Source of the DNA: Chloroflexota bacterium
Lineage (GTDB): Bacteria; Chloroflexota; Anaerolineae; Anaerolineales; Villigracilaceae
Reading direction: 5' to 3'
Assembly: GCA_021796315.1 (NCBI GenBank)
Contig: JAJYOH010000039.1
Location: 1 to 20,247, forward strand
Length of the DNA: 20,247 nucleotides
A program made the position numbers and the translations under genes. Shown in pieces: positions 1-7,543 of the stretch. Position 1 is the first letter of the stretch; each line of letters begins with the position of its first letter. Below the pieces are notes generated by a model. It did not search any database and was not told the origin of the DNA. It saw nothing but the letters and a program-made list of their open reading frames with translations.

Positions 1-1
1 G

Positions 2-73
2 TGTGGAGGTGAAGGTGCGTCCACGCTGGAGGCCGCCGAGGGCATTAGCGAACTAAATCAAATTTCTCGATAG
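2..73 (+). CDS. 3' end of an unidentified gene (partial)
   Basis: A reading frame enters from the left edge and ends at TAG (71-73). The visible tail is 23 residues, CGGEGASTLEAAEGISELNQ followed by ISR. Its composition looks like an ordinary soluble protein end. The other two forward frames are less convincing, and the next gene's -10 box starts only 40 bp further on. I cannot name the family from so short a tail. Confidence 0.45.
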   Translation, partial: CGGEGASTLEAAEGISELNQISR

Positions 74-112
74 AAAACTCATCCCCTCACATTTCCATTT
101 AATCAACGCAGG

Positions 113-118
113 TATAAT
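113..118 (+). promoter_or_regulatory. -10 box of the first LysM/M23 lipoprotein gene
   Basis: A perfect TATAAT lies 18 nt before the GTG start at 137. No good -35 hexamer is visible 16-18 nt upstream. The expected transcript start near 125 leaves a leader of about 12 nt with no clear Shine-Dalgarno sequence. Confidence 0.5.
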
Positions 119-136
119 TCTTGCGACGGATTCCAA

Positions 137-1741
137 GTGAAACGACTTTTCCCCGTGTTACTCATCGCATCCATACTATTGACCTCCTGTGGGCATACCT
201 ATTCGCTGTGGGGAACATATTCCACACCAACTGCGGAATATTTCATTCCCACACCGTTCACCCCGGACCCGCCAACGCCCACCGATACCGCGACTCTTCC
301 CCCAACTGCGGCCAGCACCTTCACCTCCACACCGACGGTGACAACACAATTATCGTCCACTTTGCAAACCCCATCGAAAAACACGCCCGGCATCGAGGCG
401 ACTCTCACGCCGACGTTTAACGTGCCCTCCGTTCTATATTATTCGTTAAGCGGCGACACGCTTCCAGCGCTGGCCGCTCGATTTAACGTGAGCCCGTCCG
501 AGATCCGAAGCGACGCGGCGCTGCCAGCGCAGGCCTTGATCCCTGCAAACACATTGCTCGTCATCCCCGACCGCATCACAGAACAGACCACGCCCAACAT
601 CCAGATCATCCCTGATAGTGAACTGGTTTTTTCCGCCACCGCGATTGATTTTGATATTGCCGCATACGTTTCAAAAGCTGGCGGCGATCTCAGTACTTAT
701 CGCGAATATCTTGGCTCCACCGGCTGGACAAGCGGCGCAGACGAAATCAAGCGCGCCGCTTTGGAAAACTCAATTAACCCGCGGCTCCTGCTTGGCCTTC
801 TTGAGTACGAAAGCCATCGAGTGCGCGGACAAGCTGTTGACGCTCTGCACACCGATTACCCGATGGCATTTGTAGACCCGCTTTATAAAGGCGTCTTCAG
901 TCAACTGGTGTGGGCCGTGAACCAACTCTCCATCGGTTATTATGGCTGGCGCACCGGCACATTGACCGAACTTAAATTCCCCGACGGCACCAGGCTTCGC
1001 ATCGACCCGCGCCTGAATGCCGGTACAGTTGCGATCCAATATTTATTTTCGCAGGAACACAGCCAATCGCAATGGTCGCAGATCATCGATCCGAACAATG
1101 GATTTCCTGCCACATACAACCAAATGTTCGGTGATGTTTGGGCGCGCGGTGATAAAGTAAATCCGCTCTTTCCGCCGAGCCTCACACAACCTGAACTCTC
1201 CCTGCCCTTCCAACCCAAAGTTGAATGGAACTACACCGGGGGTCCGCATGGCGCGTGGGAACATGATGGTTCACTGGCCGCAATCGATTTCGCTCCATCC
1301 ACCGACCACGGCGGCTGCGCCCAAACGTCTACATGGATCACTGCCGCCGCGCCCGGATTAATTGTCCGCTCCGGGAATGGCGTTGTCGTTGAGGACCTCG
1401 ACGGCGATGGCTACGAACAAACCGGTTGGGACCTTTTGTATTTACACGTGGCTACGCTGGATCGCGTGCCATCTGGAACGTGGGTACAAAAGAACGATCA
1501 TATCGGCCACGCGTCCTGTGAAGGTGGAATCGCAACAGGCACGCATTTGCATTTCGTTCGCAAATACAACGGCGAGTGGATCGCCGCTGATGGACCGATC
1601 CCGTTTGATCTCAGCGGCTGGGTCGTTCATCAGGGTTCAAAGCCCTATGAAGGCACCATGACCAACGGTACAAGAACCATCATTGCCGATCCGGTCGGGC
1701 AGGCCAAGTCCAACATCTTCCGCGACTCGAATGACAATTAA
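137..1741 (+). CDS. LysM / M23-type peptidoglycan hydrolase lipoprotein (copy 1)
   Basis: A 534-aa exported lipoprotein predicted to bind and cleave cell-wall peptidoglycan. It starts with GTG. The signal peptide ends in lipobox LTSC with the lipidated Cys at residue 18. Residues 30-95 form a Thr/Pro-rich linker, then comes a LysM-like domain at about 100-144 (SGDTLPALAARFNVS). Residues 195-310 contain INPRLLLGLLEYES and a YYGW stretch, which resemble a lysozyme-like helical domain (inference). The C-terminal M23 (LytM) domain has the full zinc set: H371, D384, and H470-x-H472 in GTHLHF, with H437 in YLH as the usual active-site His. Its last 11 bases overlap the start of a paralogous gene, so the two are probably translated together. 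Family assignment is firm; the middle domain is not. Confidence 0.88.
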   Translation: MKRLFPVLLIASILLTSCGHTYSLWGTYSTPTAEYFIPTPFTPDPPTPTDTATLPPTAASTFTSTPTVTTQLSSTLQTPSKNTPGIEATLTPTFNVPSVLYYSLSGDTLPALAARFNVSPSEIRSDAALPAQALIPANTLLVIPDRITEQTTPNIQIIPDSELVFSATAIDFDIAAYVSKAGGDLSTYREYLGSTGWTSGADEIKRAALENSINPRLLLGLLEYESHRVRGQAVDALHTDYPMAFVDPLYKGVFSQLVWAVNQLSIGYYGWRTGTLTELKFPDGTRLRIDPRLNAGTVAIQYLFSQEHSQSQWSQIIDPNNGFPATYNQMFGDVWARGDKVNPLFPPSLTQPELSLPFQPKVEWNYTGGPHGAWEHDGSLAAIDFAPSTDHGGCAQTSTWITAAAPGLIVRSGNGVVVEDLDGDGYEQTGWDLLYLHVATLDRVPSGTWVQKNDHIGHASCEGGIATGTHLHFVRKYNGEWIAADGPIPFDLSGWVVHQGSKPYEGTMTNGTRTIIADPVGQAKSNIFRDSNDN

Positions 1742-3227
1742 AAAACTTCTTACAATCCTATTCGCTGTGGGGATTACAGTTTCAAGTTCAAGTTGTAATT
1801 TTCCAACGGGAAATCAACCGCTGAACATGGCGCCTTTTTCGATTCAGTCTGGACCTCAATCGGCTCCCGTTTCAGAATCTCCGACTCCGCTGCCGGTTCG
1901 TCCCAACTACAGACCCGGCGAACTGGTCGATTACACCGCCCAATCTGGCGACACTCTCATGGCTCTCGCAGCGCGTTTCAACACCACCATTCCCGAGATC
2001 AGAACAGCCAACCCAATCATCCCATCCGATGCAACTACCATGCCTCCCGGCATGCCAATGAAGATTCCGATCTACTTCAAATCATTGTGGGCCAACCCTT
2101 ATAAGATCATGCCCGATGGAGCTTTTATCAACGGCCCCATGCAAATCGGATTCAACACCTCGGCCTTTGTTGCATCCCAACCCGGTTGGCTGAAAGATTA
2201 TCAGGCTTACGCCGGCAGCGGACCAAAACTTACCGGCGCAGAGATCGTTGATTACGTAGCCACAAACTGGAGCGTTAGTCCGCGCCTGCTGCTGGCATTG
2301 CTTGAATATGAAACAGGTGCGCTTACAAATCCACAGCCGCCTTCAGATCCATACATGCTCGGCTACCAACAAACTTTTTATGAAGGCTTATATTTGCAAT
2401 TGGTCTTGGCGGCCAATACCTTCAATAATGGTTACTACGGCTGGCGCGCCGGAAAGCTTACCGAATTTGACCTGCCCGATGGAACGATCATCCGTCCAGA
2501 CCCGTGGCAGAACGCTGCATCAGTTGGAATCCAATATTTCTTTTCAAGATTCGAGACCGAGCCCAAGTATGGTCAATCGACCGGGCCATCGGGTCTGATA
2601 AAAACTTATAAATCTTTATTCGGCGATCCATGGACCAATGTTATTGATCCGATCCCCGGCAGTTTAAAACAACCCACGTTTCGGTTTCCCTTCCCTGACG
2701 GCCAAACATGGACTTACACCGGCGGGCCGCACGCGGGCTGGGGCGTTGGTGAACCATTTGCCGCGATTGACTTCGCTCCCCCATCGGAACATCATGGATG
2801 TTTTGTCGCCGACCCGCAAAATTACGCCGTTGCAGTGGCAGATGGACTGGTTGTCCGCTCGGGGCCGGACGGGATAGCATTGGATTTGGATGGCGATGGC
2901 GATGAACGGACAGGCTGGGTAGTCTTCTACCTTCATCTGGCCGCAGACACTCGCGCTCCACAAGGCAAGGAATTACACGCCGGAGATTTTATCGGCTTCC
3001 CATCCTGTCAGGGAGGCGAGGCGACAGGCACGCACGTACATATCGCGCGCAAATACAATGGCGAGTGGATATTGGCCGATGGCCCACTGGCATTTAATCT
3101 GGAAGGTTGGACCACACACAGCGCCGGAGTCGCATATAAAGGCACAATGACACGCGGCGGCACAACCGTCACAGCTTCTGACACTTCAGATGCGGCCAGC
3201 CAGATCAAATCGAATATAAATCCATAA
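1731..3227 (+). CDS. LysM / M23-type peptidoglycan hydrolase lipoprotein (copy 2)
   Basis: A 498-aa paralogue of the preceding protein with the same domain order, evidently from a tandem duplication. I place the start at ATG 1731, overlapping the end of the upstream gene by 11 nt, because MTIKKLLTILFAVGITVSSS begins a signal peptide directly; an upstream GTG at 1683 would add 16 unrelated residues. Cys22 is the likely lipid site, though SSSC is a weak lipobox. A LysM-like domain lies at about 66-113, a helical middle domain (SPRLLLALLEYE) at 165-300, and an M23 domain at 328-450. Its metal and active-site residues are all present: H334, D347, H402, H435 and H437. The long Thr/Pro linker of copy 1 is shortened here, so the two may act at different depths in the envelope (inference). 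Confidence 0.88.
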   Translation: MTIKKLLTILFAVGITVSSSSCNFPTGNQPLNMAPFSIQSGPQSAPVSESPTPLPVRPNYRPGELVDYTAQSGDTLMALAARFNTTIPEIRTANPIIPSDATTMPPGMPMKIPIYFKSLWANPYKIMPDGAFINGPMQIGFNTSAFVASQPGWLKDYQAYAGSGPKLTGAEIVDYVATNWSVSPRLLLALLEYETGALTNPQPPSDPYMLGYQQTFYEGLYLQLVLAANTFNNGYYGWRAGKLTEFDLPDGTIIRPDPWQNAASVGIQYFFSRFETEPKYGQSTGPSGLIKTYKSLFGDPWTNVIDPIPGSLKQPTFRFPFPDGQTWTYTGGPHAGWGVGEPFAAIDFAPPSEHHGCFVADPQNYAVAVADGLVVRSGPDGIALDLDGDGDERTGWVVFYLHLAADTRAPQGKELHAGDFIGFPSCQGGEATGTHVHIARKYNGEWILADGPLAFNLEGWTTHSAGVAYKGTMTRGGTTVTASDTSDAASQIKSNINP

Positions 3228-3263
3228 AAGATTCTACGGCCTATATAAAAAAATAAAAAAGAT

Positions 3264-3371
3264 CACGTCGTTGCGAGTCGCTGTTCTTCGCGGCGAAGCA
3301 ATCTCCGCCACAATTTGGAGATTGCTTCGGAGCGGGCAAAGAACGCCCGAAACACCCCTCGCAAGGACGTG
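3264..3371. repeat. Extragenic palindromic repeat, copy A
   Basis: A 108-bp nested palindrome fills the gap between two converging genes. The outer arms CACGTCGTTGCGAG (3264-3277) and CTCGCAAGGACGTG (3358-3371) are complementary with one mismatch. The inner arms CGAAGCAATCTCC (3294-3306) and GGAGATTGCTTCG (3317-3329) match perfectly around a 10-nt loop. Copies B and C recur near 7386-7514 and 9216-9273. No other terminator is visible here, so it may serve as one for both genes (inference). Confidence 0.8.
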
Positions 3372-3378
3372 AAGAATT

Positions 3379-3831
3379 CTAGTGTTTCCAATCTCCTTGT
3401 TTTACAAGTTGATTCTCTCCGCCCGCTTCTTCATAAATCGAGTAGCGAATATCGATCGGGAAAGCCTTGCTCAACATCGCATGAACCGGGCAATATTTCG
3501 TCATCGAAAGTTCGATGGCGCGATTAAGGGCCGCTTCGTCAATTTTATGCCCGACCACAACATATTCCAGCACTGCTTTCGTGATCACTTTTGGATAATC
3601 GTTCGTGCGATCCGCGTGAACCTTAACTTCGAAACTTGTTACAGCCTGTTGCTTCTTGGCCAGGATCGAGATTACATCCATAGCCGTGCAACCTGCCAGG
3701 GAAATTGCCACCATCTCCACCGGCCCGGCGCCGGTCTGCGGCCCGGAGTGGCCATCGAGCTTGATTTCAAAACCGCTATCTGCCACTCCCACGAACGATA
3801 ATTCTTTTTGCCAGCTTACTTTTGCTTCCAT
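3379..3831 (-). CDS. OsmC/Ohr-family peroxide-handling protein
   Basis: A 150-aa cytosolic protein of the OsmC/Ohr superfamily, thiol peroxidases that reduce organic hydroperoxides. The two family cysteines are visible: C48 in LAGCTAMDV and C114 in KYCPVHAM. GPQTGAGPVE at 30-39 matches the conserved loop before the first Cys helix. Length is normal for the family. I take ATG at 3831 as the start because AAGGAG sits 8 nt upstream; GTG at 3840 would lie inside that ribosome binding site. The upstream thioredoxin gene stops only 5 nt before, so the two genes are almost certainly co-transcribed, which suggests a shared thiol-redox role. Whether it is OsmC, Ohr or the YhfA-like subgroup cannot be decided by eye. 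Confidence 0.85.
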   Translation of the reverse strand: MEAKVSWQKELSFVGVADSGFEIKLDGHSGPQTGAGPVEMVAISLAGCTAMDVISILAKKQQAVTSFEVKVHADRTNDYPKVITKAVLEYVVVGHKIDEAALNRAIELSMTKYCPVHAMLSKAFPIDIRYSIYEEAGGENQLVKQGDWKH

Positions 3832-3836
3832 GATAA

Positions 3837-4409
3837 TCACTCCTTGATTATTGGGGCTATATATTTTTCAAGATTCCCTTCACTGATTGCTCCGAGCCAC
3901 GCCAATCTTACCTTGCCATTACGATCTATCAGATACGAGCTTGGCAGGTTGGGAGTCTTGAAGGCATGGTCTGTGGCCTGATACGTTGGGTCGAGCCACA
4001 CAGGAAACGTCAACTCATGATCTTTTACAAAAGCGATCACATCCGCGGTTGGGTCGCCATCTTCCACCGCGATGACCGTGAATCCCGCGGCTTGATATTT
4101 TGAATAAAATGCCTGCAAATTCGGCATCTCCGCCTTGCAGGGCGGACACCACGTTGCCCACAAATTGACCAACACCACCTGGCCGCGATAATCGGATAAA
4201 GAATGCGAGGCGCCGCCTATATCGGATAACGTCAATGCAGGCGCATCAAACTGGACCTTAGCTGGAACCGATGAAAAATCCGTTGCCGCGGCTGGATCAT
4301 TGGCCGCGCTCTGCTGGCTGGCTGGCAGAAAAAAATACAATGCCACCCCCAGCAGGATCAAACCAACACCGCTGATTATCAAACTAAGCACACGAGCAGA
4401 AATCTTCAT
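3837..4409 (-). CDS. TlpA/ResA-type membrane-anchored thiol-disulfide oxidoreductase
   Basis: A 190-aa thioredoxin-fold protein held in the membrane by one N-terminal helix (about residues 8-29), with the catalytic domain outside. The active site is WCPPC (C88 and C91) in LWATWCPPCKAEMPN. The cis-proline region TPNLPSSYLID places P156 opposite it, and an FPVWLDPTYQ insert is typical of the AhpC/TSA-like TlpA group. Such proteins reduce extracytoplasmic disulfides, often for cytochrome c maturation; no cytochrome genes are in view. The stop codon TGA merges with the AAGGAG ribosome binding site of the OsmC gene, pointing to translational coupling. Its own ribosome binding site is weak (AAAGAG, about 8 nt before ATG). 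Confidence 0.88.
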   Translation of the reverse strand: MKISARVLSLIISGVGLILLGVALYFFLPASQQSAANDPAAATDFSSVPAKVQFDAPALTLSDIGGASHSLSDYRGQVVLVNLWATWCPPCKAEMPNLQAFYSKYQAAGFTVIAVEDGDPTADVIAFVKDHELTFPVWLDPTYQATDHAFKTPNLPSSYLIDRNGKVRLAWLGAISEGNLEKYIAPIIKE

Positions 4410-4459
4410 AATCTAAACTCTTTGGCAGTCGGCCCGCACGGGGCACATGAATGAAATTA

Positions 4460-4687
4460 TCAGGTACAACCTGCGCCGCCAGTTTCGGTAAACTTGCACA
4501 CCGGGCATTCCAACGCAAGTACGCCATTATAGTCGAGTCGGCCTTTTTTGCATTTCGGACAAACATCGCCGCTGCGCAGGGGCGCGCCGACTTTAACCGG
4601 TTTTTTTGCCTTACCAGACAAAATCAACTCGAGCGAAGAAACTTTCGTATTGCGGGAAATAAGGTTGCTTTTCTTTTTAACTGGCAC
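4460..4687 (-). CDS. Small zinc-ribbon protein, probably leaderless
   Basis: A 75-aa basic protein ending in a zinc ribbon: CPKC and CPVC about 20 residues apart (DVCPKCKKGRLDYNGVLALE, then CPVCKF). It finishes with a Gly-rich GGAGCT tail. The first 40 residues are Lys/Ser/Val-rich with no recognised domain. An upstream ATG at 4798 would add 37 residues and overlap the divergent gene. I prefer GTG at 4687, because a TATACT box ends 6 nt before it, exactly where a leaderless transcript would begin. The gene precedes the TlpA/OsmC pair by 50 bp on the same strand. Function is unknown; zinc ribbons of this sort bind nucleic acid or proteins. Confidence 0.65.
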   Translation of the reverse strand: MPVKKKSNLISRNTKVSSLELILSGKAKKPVKVGAPLRSGDVCPKCKKGRLDYNGVLALECPVCKFTETGGAGCT

Positions 4688-4693
4688 AGCCCG

Positions 4694-4699
4694 AGTATA
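4694..4699 (-). promoter_or_regulatory. -10 box for a leaderless zinc-ribbon gene
   Basis: On the minus strand TATACT is followed by six bases (CGGGCT) and then GTG. This is the spacing at which transcription would start on the first base of the start codon. No clear -35 box is seen 17 nt upstream. Confidence 0.5.
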
Positions 4700-4792
4700 A
4701 CGCGAGATATGGATTGTTAGTTCGAAAACGGGATTAATGTCAGTGCTTTCAGGAAATATAGTACTGGATAACACCCTCCGTGCTGGGATACG

Positions 4793-5266
4793 ATGCAAGA
4801 GATGTTGGAAACACTGGTGAATATCCCCTTCTTGAAAGATTTACCGCAGCAACAGTTCGACCTGCTGGCGCCACTGTTCAAGCCTTTCATCGCGCCTTCC
4901 AAAACGGCGATTTTTGAACAAGGCGATCAAGCCGAGCATTTGTATCTCATTTCGAGCGGAACCGTTTCCATTCAATACAAGCCGTATGACGGGCCAAAAA
5001 TCACCCTCACTCACCTTCATGCCGGGGATGTTTTCGGCTGGTCTTCCGTCGTCGGCGGGGAAATCTACACATCCAGCGCAGTCAGCGAGGACTCGGTGGA
5101 GACCATCCGCATTCGCGGCGCAGAGTTGCGCGAATTATGCAGAGAACACAACGAAGCCGGTTGCGCAATTCTTGAGAAATTAGCCGAGATCGTCTCACCA
5201 CGCTGGAAGGATGCCAAAGACCAGGTCAGGGATATGCTGCAAAACAGATTGTACGATCAAACATAA
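4793..5266 (+). CDS. Stand-alone cyclic-nucleotide-binding-fold protein (Crp-like, no HTH)
   Basis: A 157-aa protein with one cNMP-binding (Crp/Fnr N-terminal) beta-barrel at about 12-125: FLKDLPQQQFDLL, then EQGDQAEHLYLISSGTVSIQ, then GDVFGWSSVVGG. A C-terminal helix follows at 115-150, with no helix-turn-helix, so it is not a normal transcription factor. The phosphate-binding cassette is degenerate: where CRP has GE followed ten residues later by Arg, this protein has FGWSSVVGGEIYTSSAV with no matching Arg. It probably senses something other than cAMP/cGMP, or acts as a protein-binding module (inference). It is monocistronic, divergent from the zinc-ribbon gene, and closed by a strong terminator. 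ATG at 4802 is an alternative start. Confidence 0.82.
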   Translation: MQEMLETLVNIPFLKDLPQQQFDLLAPLFKPFIAPSKTAIFEQGDQAEHLYLISSGTVSIQYKPYDGPKITLTHLHAGDVFGWSSVVGGEIYTSSAVSEDSVETIRIRGAELRELCREHNEAGCAILEKLAEIVSPRWKDAKDQVRDMLQNRLYDQT

Positions 5267-5301
5267 AGATGCTCCTGCCTGCAAGCAGGAGCATCTTTTT
5301 T
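5267..5301 (+). terminator. Rho-independent terminator, possibly bidirectional
   Basis: A perfect 12-bp stem, AGATGCTCCTGC (5267-5278) with GCAGGAGCATCT (5285-5296), closes a 6-nt loop and is followed by a run of T (5296-5301). It directly follows the stop codon of the Crp-like gene. The converging membrane-protein operon ends at 5309, and on the minus strand the stem is followed by TTTATGT, so it may serve both. Confidence 0.9.
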
Positions 5302-5308
5302 ACAAAAC

Positions 5309-5929
5309 TCATTGGCGTCGCACAAACCGATAAATCAACAATAACCCGGCCAGGATCAAAGCTGCGGGCCAAAGGTAATTAAGCGCGCCCGCAAAAGAAG
5401 TTCCAAGCAGCGCACCCATTACCAAAAGAATGATGCCGGGGATATAAGCCCATTGCATCGACGCCAGCACGGCTACCAGTAAAAAAGTAAAACCAAGTCC
5501 CAGGAAGAAGAAGCCGCCTGTCTCCGGGGCGCCATAAACATCACTCAGCACAGATGTAATTCCAAGTGTTACCAAAACACCGCCAGGGATCAACGCCCAC
5601 CAGCGTTCCTGCCGCTCAGTGAAATATACAGCGAAAAACCCGAGACCAAGGAAGCCCAGGAAAAACAAGCCTGTCCAGTTCCCGAGAATGCCGGGCAAAA
5701 TATTATCTGCGCCGATGCCAATCAACGCGAAACCGGGGATGGCGGCCCACCATTCGCCGCGCATGTTAATCGCAAAGCGATACAGGAAGTAAGCGCCGCC
5801 TGCCAGAAAAACCACACCCCAAAAGAAATCAGCCGCGCCGTGAAAAATGCCGAAGCGCTCCAACAGCATCAATACGCCCAGCAAGATCAACCCAGCGCCG
5901 ATCAAAATACGAAAATCAAAACGTTTCAT
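5309..5929 (-). CDS. LiaF-like polytopic membrane protein
   Basis: A 206-aa, almost entirely hydrophobic protein of about eight short membrane segments that alternate with Trp/Pro-rich turns such as WWALIPGGVLVTLG and WPAALILAGLLLIYRF. The repeated pattern of aromatic-Pro-Gly followed by G(I/V)xLLxG is that of the LiaF/DUF5668-type transmembrane module. It is the last gene of a three-gene minus-strand operon. The upstream gene's TAG stop overlaps the AGGAG ribosome binding site, and ATG follows after 5 nt. In Firmicutes LiaF restrains a cell-envelope stress sensor; no such kinase is seen here, so function is inferred only at the level of envelope-associated membrane protein. Confidence 0.75.
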   Translation of the reverse strand: MKRFDFRILIGAGLILLGVLMLLERFGIFHGAADFFWGVVFLAGGAYFLYRFAINMRGEWWAAIPGFALIGIGADNILPGILGNWTGLFFLGFLGLGFFAVYFTERQERWWALIPGGVLVTLGITSVLSDVYGAPETGGFFFLGLGFTFLLVAVLASMQWAYIPGIILLVMGALLGTSFAGALNYLWPAALILAGLLLIYRFVRRQ

Positions 5930-5937
5930 GGCTGCTC

Positions 5938-6726
5938 CTAAAGTATTGTTATGGAAGTGGCGCCGCCGTCTATCGTGACATCCGCGTGAAATTGCGCGAC
6001 ATTGTAATCCGAAGATTGATAGAGGCCGCCCTCGCGGCGCGGAAAACGAGTCTCGTCGATATTCAGCGAGCCAACGCTCTTCGTGCGGAATCGCATCGCC
6101 ACGCCTTGAGGCACATGGATTTCAATACTGGCCGCGCCCGCCTCAATATCCATCAACGCGTTCTCGACACGCGCAGGCAAAGTCAGATTAAGTCTGCTTG
6201 CGCCGCCTTCAAAAGAGAAATGTGTCACGCGCAGATCAGACAGGTCAATGTCGAGGCGGCTGGCCCCGGCATCTATATCGATGACCGTTGGCAGGTCCGG
6301 ATCGAGGCGATATTGCCAGACGCCGCCCTCCGGCCCGATGAACGGAATAAAACTCGGTCCCGCATCGATCTTGACTTCGAGCTTGTCGCCGTTTAATCGC
6401 GAGGATAGATTCATCCCCGTGCCTGATACGCCCGTTAAAAAATCGCCGGCATTTGCGCCGGATCGTAAATCGATCTGACCAGCGCCGTGGTCAATGGACA
6501 GGACAGCTTCTTTTGCGTTCTGCAACGGGACAGAAAACTTCTCGGCATGTTCATAGTTGGCACGCATGACCGTGCTGCCCAACAAAATCCAAACGCCAAA
6601 ACCTATAATCACAAACGGCCAGAACCAGCCAAAGACATCGCCCGTCAAATAACCTGCCGTCTTGAGATAAAACAACGCGCCCAAAACAATGAGCAAACTT
6701 CCCCAGAAAATTTCACCGCGGCGCAT
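5938..6726 (-). CDS. LiaF-like membrane protein with C-terminal toastrack beta domain
   Basis: A 262-aa protein with two N-terminal membrane helices (about 8-25 and 32-52, the LiaF/DUF5668 module). A soluble domain follows at about 70-262. It consists of repeated beta turns with a Gly/Ala-rich signature: DHGAGQIDLRSG, DAGASRLDIDLSD, EGGASRLNLTLPA, EAGAASIEIHVP and DGGATSITIL. This is the toastrack/DUF4097-DUF2154 type of adhesin-like beta-helix found at the C terminus of LiaF and LiaG. Membrane location is clear and envelope-stress sensing is an inference from the family. ATG follows the upstream stop codon in TGAGATG with GGGAGGT just before it, so translation is coupled to the upstream gene. 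Confidence 0.8.
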   Translation of the reverse strand: MRRGEIFWGSLLIVLGALFYLKTAGYLTGDVFGWFWPFVIIGFGVWILLGSTVMRANYEHAEKFSVPLQNAKEAVLSIDHGAGQIDLRSGANAGDFLTGVSGTGMNLSSRLNGDKLEVKIDAGPSFIPFIGPEGGVWQYRLDPDLPTVIDIDAGASRLDIDLSDLRVTHFSFEGGASRLNLTLPARVENALMDIEAGAASIEIHVPQGVAMRFRTKSVGSLNIDETRFPRREGGLYQSSDYNVAQFHADVTIDGGATSITIL

Positions 6727-6727
6727 C

Positions 6728-7255
6728 TCAACCTCCCGACTTTCGCGTGCGCATCAAGCCACGCCCCACAACATATAACCCGAGGAAGATGAGCAAGACC
6801 GATGGGCCGTAATCGCCAAGAAAATTCAAGCGCTTGAAGAACGCGGCAAAGATGAGAAACAAGACTGCGCTAATCACAAGCAGGTTCAAACCGCGCCCCA
6901 GGTTATAGCGGGTATCTTCGCCAAATAGGCCAGCCAGGATCGTGCCTACACCGACAAATCCGGGGATAAGCGTCCACAGGAACGACCATGATTCGTAATC
7001 GTTATACATATTCTGATAATACAGAATACCGCCGATACCGGCCACGATTGCGGCGGGGATTGCCATGCGCGGCGCGCCGGTCAGCAGGCCGATCAGCAGG
7101 ATGAGCGCACCCGCGCCGACAACATAAAAGGGCCACTCGAACTGGATATCAACCCACGCTTTCAAGGCCGGGACCTGCCGCACAGCCACAAACCACACAC
7201 CTGCCAATATCAGCAGGATGCCGAGGATCAGTTGTGTTCGATTCTCTTTGTTCAT
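6728..7255 (-). CDS. Polytopic membrane protein, first gene of the LiaF-like operon
   Basis: A 175-aa protein with five to six membrane segments: about 8-25, 41-60, 64-80, 92-110, 123-141 and 146-163. A charged NMYNDYESW loop follows the third. The arrangement of short hydrophobic segments with a WPFYVVGAGALILLIG turn resembles the two downstream LiaF-like proteins, so the three may share an ancestor. ATG at 7255 has a strong ribosome binding site, GAGGAGA, 5 nt upstream. A possible minus-strand -10 TATAAA lies at 7293-7288 with only a weak -35. The protein probably works with its two operon partners in the membrane; no specific activity can be assigned. Confidence 0.72.
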   Translation of the reverse strand: MNKENRTQLILGILLILAGVWFVAVRQVPALKAWVDIQFEWPFYVVGAGALILLIGLLTGAPRMAIPAAIVAGIGGILYYQNMYNDYESWSFLWTLIPGFVGVGTILAGLFGEDTRYNLGRGLNLLVISAVLFLIFAAFFKRLNFLGDYGPSVLLIFLGLYVVGRGLMRTRKSGG

Positions 7256-7365
7256 CGCATTCTCCTCAAAAAGATTTACAAATTCAGTTTATAACAAATT
7301 CAGGCTTTCTCCAAGCCCTTCTTGATTTACGCAGAAAATCCGAAGTCGTTGCGGGGTTAGGAACT

Positions 7366-7530
7366 GTATGCAAAATAAAAACATTACGTCTTTGCCTGCA
7401 CTGAGCCGCAGGCACACGTGCGAGCCGTCGTTCCGAATGTAGTGAGGACGGCGAAGCAATCCCCACCGCAATTTGGGAGATTGCTTCGGGGAAAAACGCC
7501 CCTCGCAACGACGTGAAAGAATTTGCATAC
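7366..7530. repeat. Extragenic palindromic repeat, copy B, with outer inverted repeat
   Basis: A second copy of the palindrome seen at 3264-3371. Inner arms CGAAGCAATC (7452-7461) and GATTGCTTCG face each other. The right outer end CTCGCAACGACGT (7502-7514) pairs with ACGTC-TTTGC near 7386 and GCGAG near 7420. About 24 nt of other sequence split the left outer arm. A further inverted repeat frames the whole element: GTATGCAAA (7366-7374) and TTTGCATAC (7522-7530). The 288-bp gap between the two flanking minus-strand genes holds nothing else I can identify apart from the upstream signals of the membrane operon. Confidence 0.75.
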
Positions 7531-7543
7531 GCACTCTAAGAAT

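Noticed and set aside
1683..1730. Earlier start for LysM/M23 copy 2
   Set aside because: It would place 16 polar residues before a clear signal peptide.
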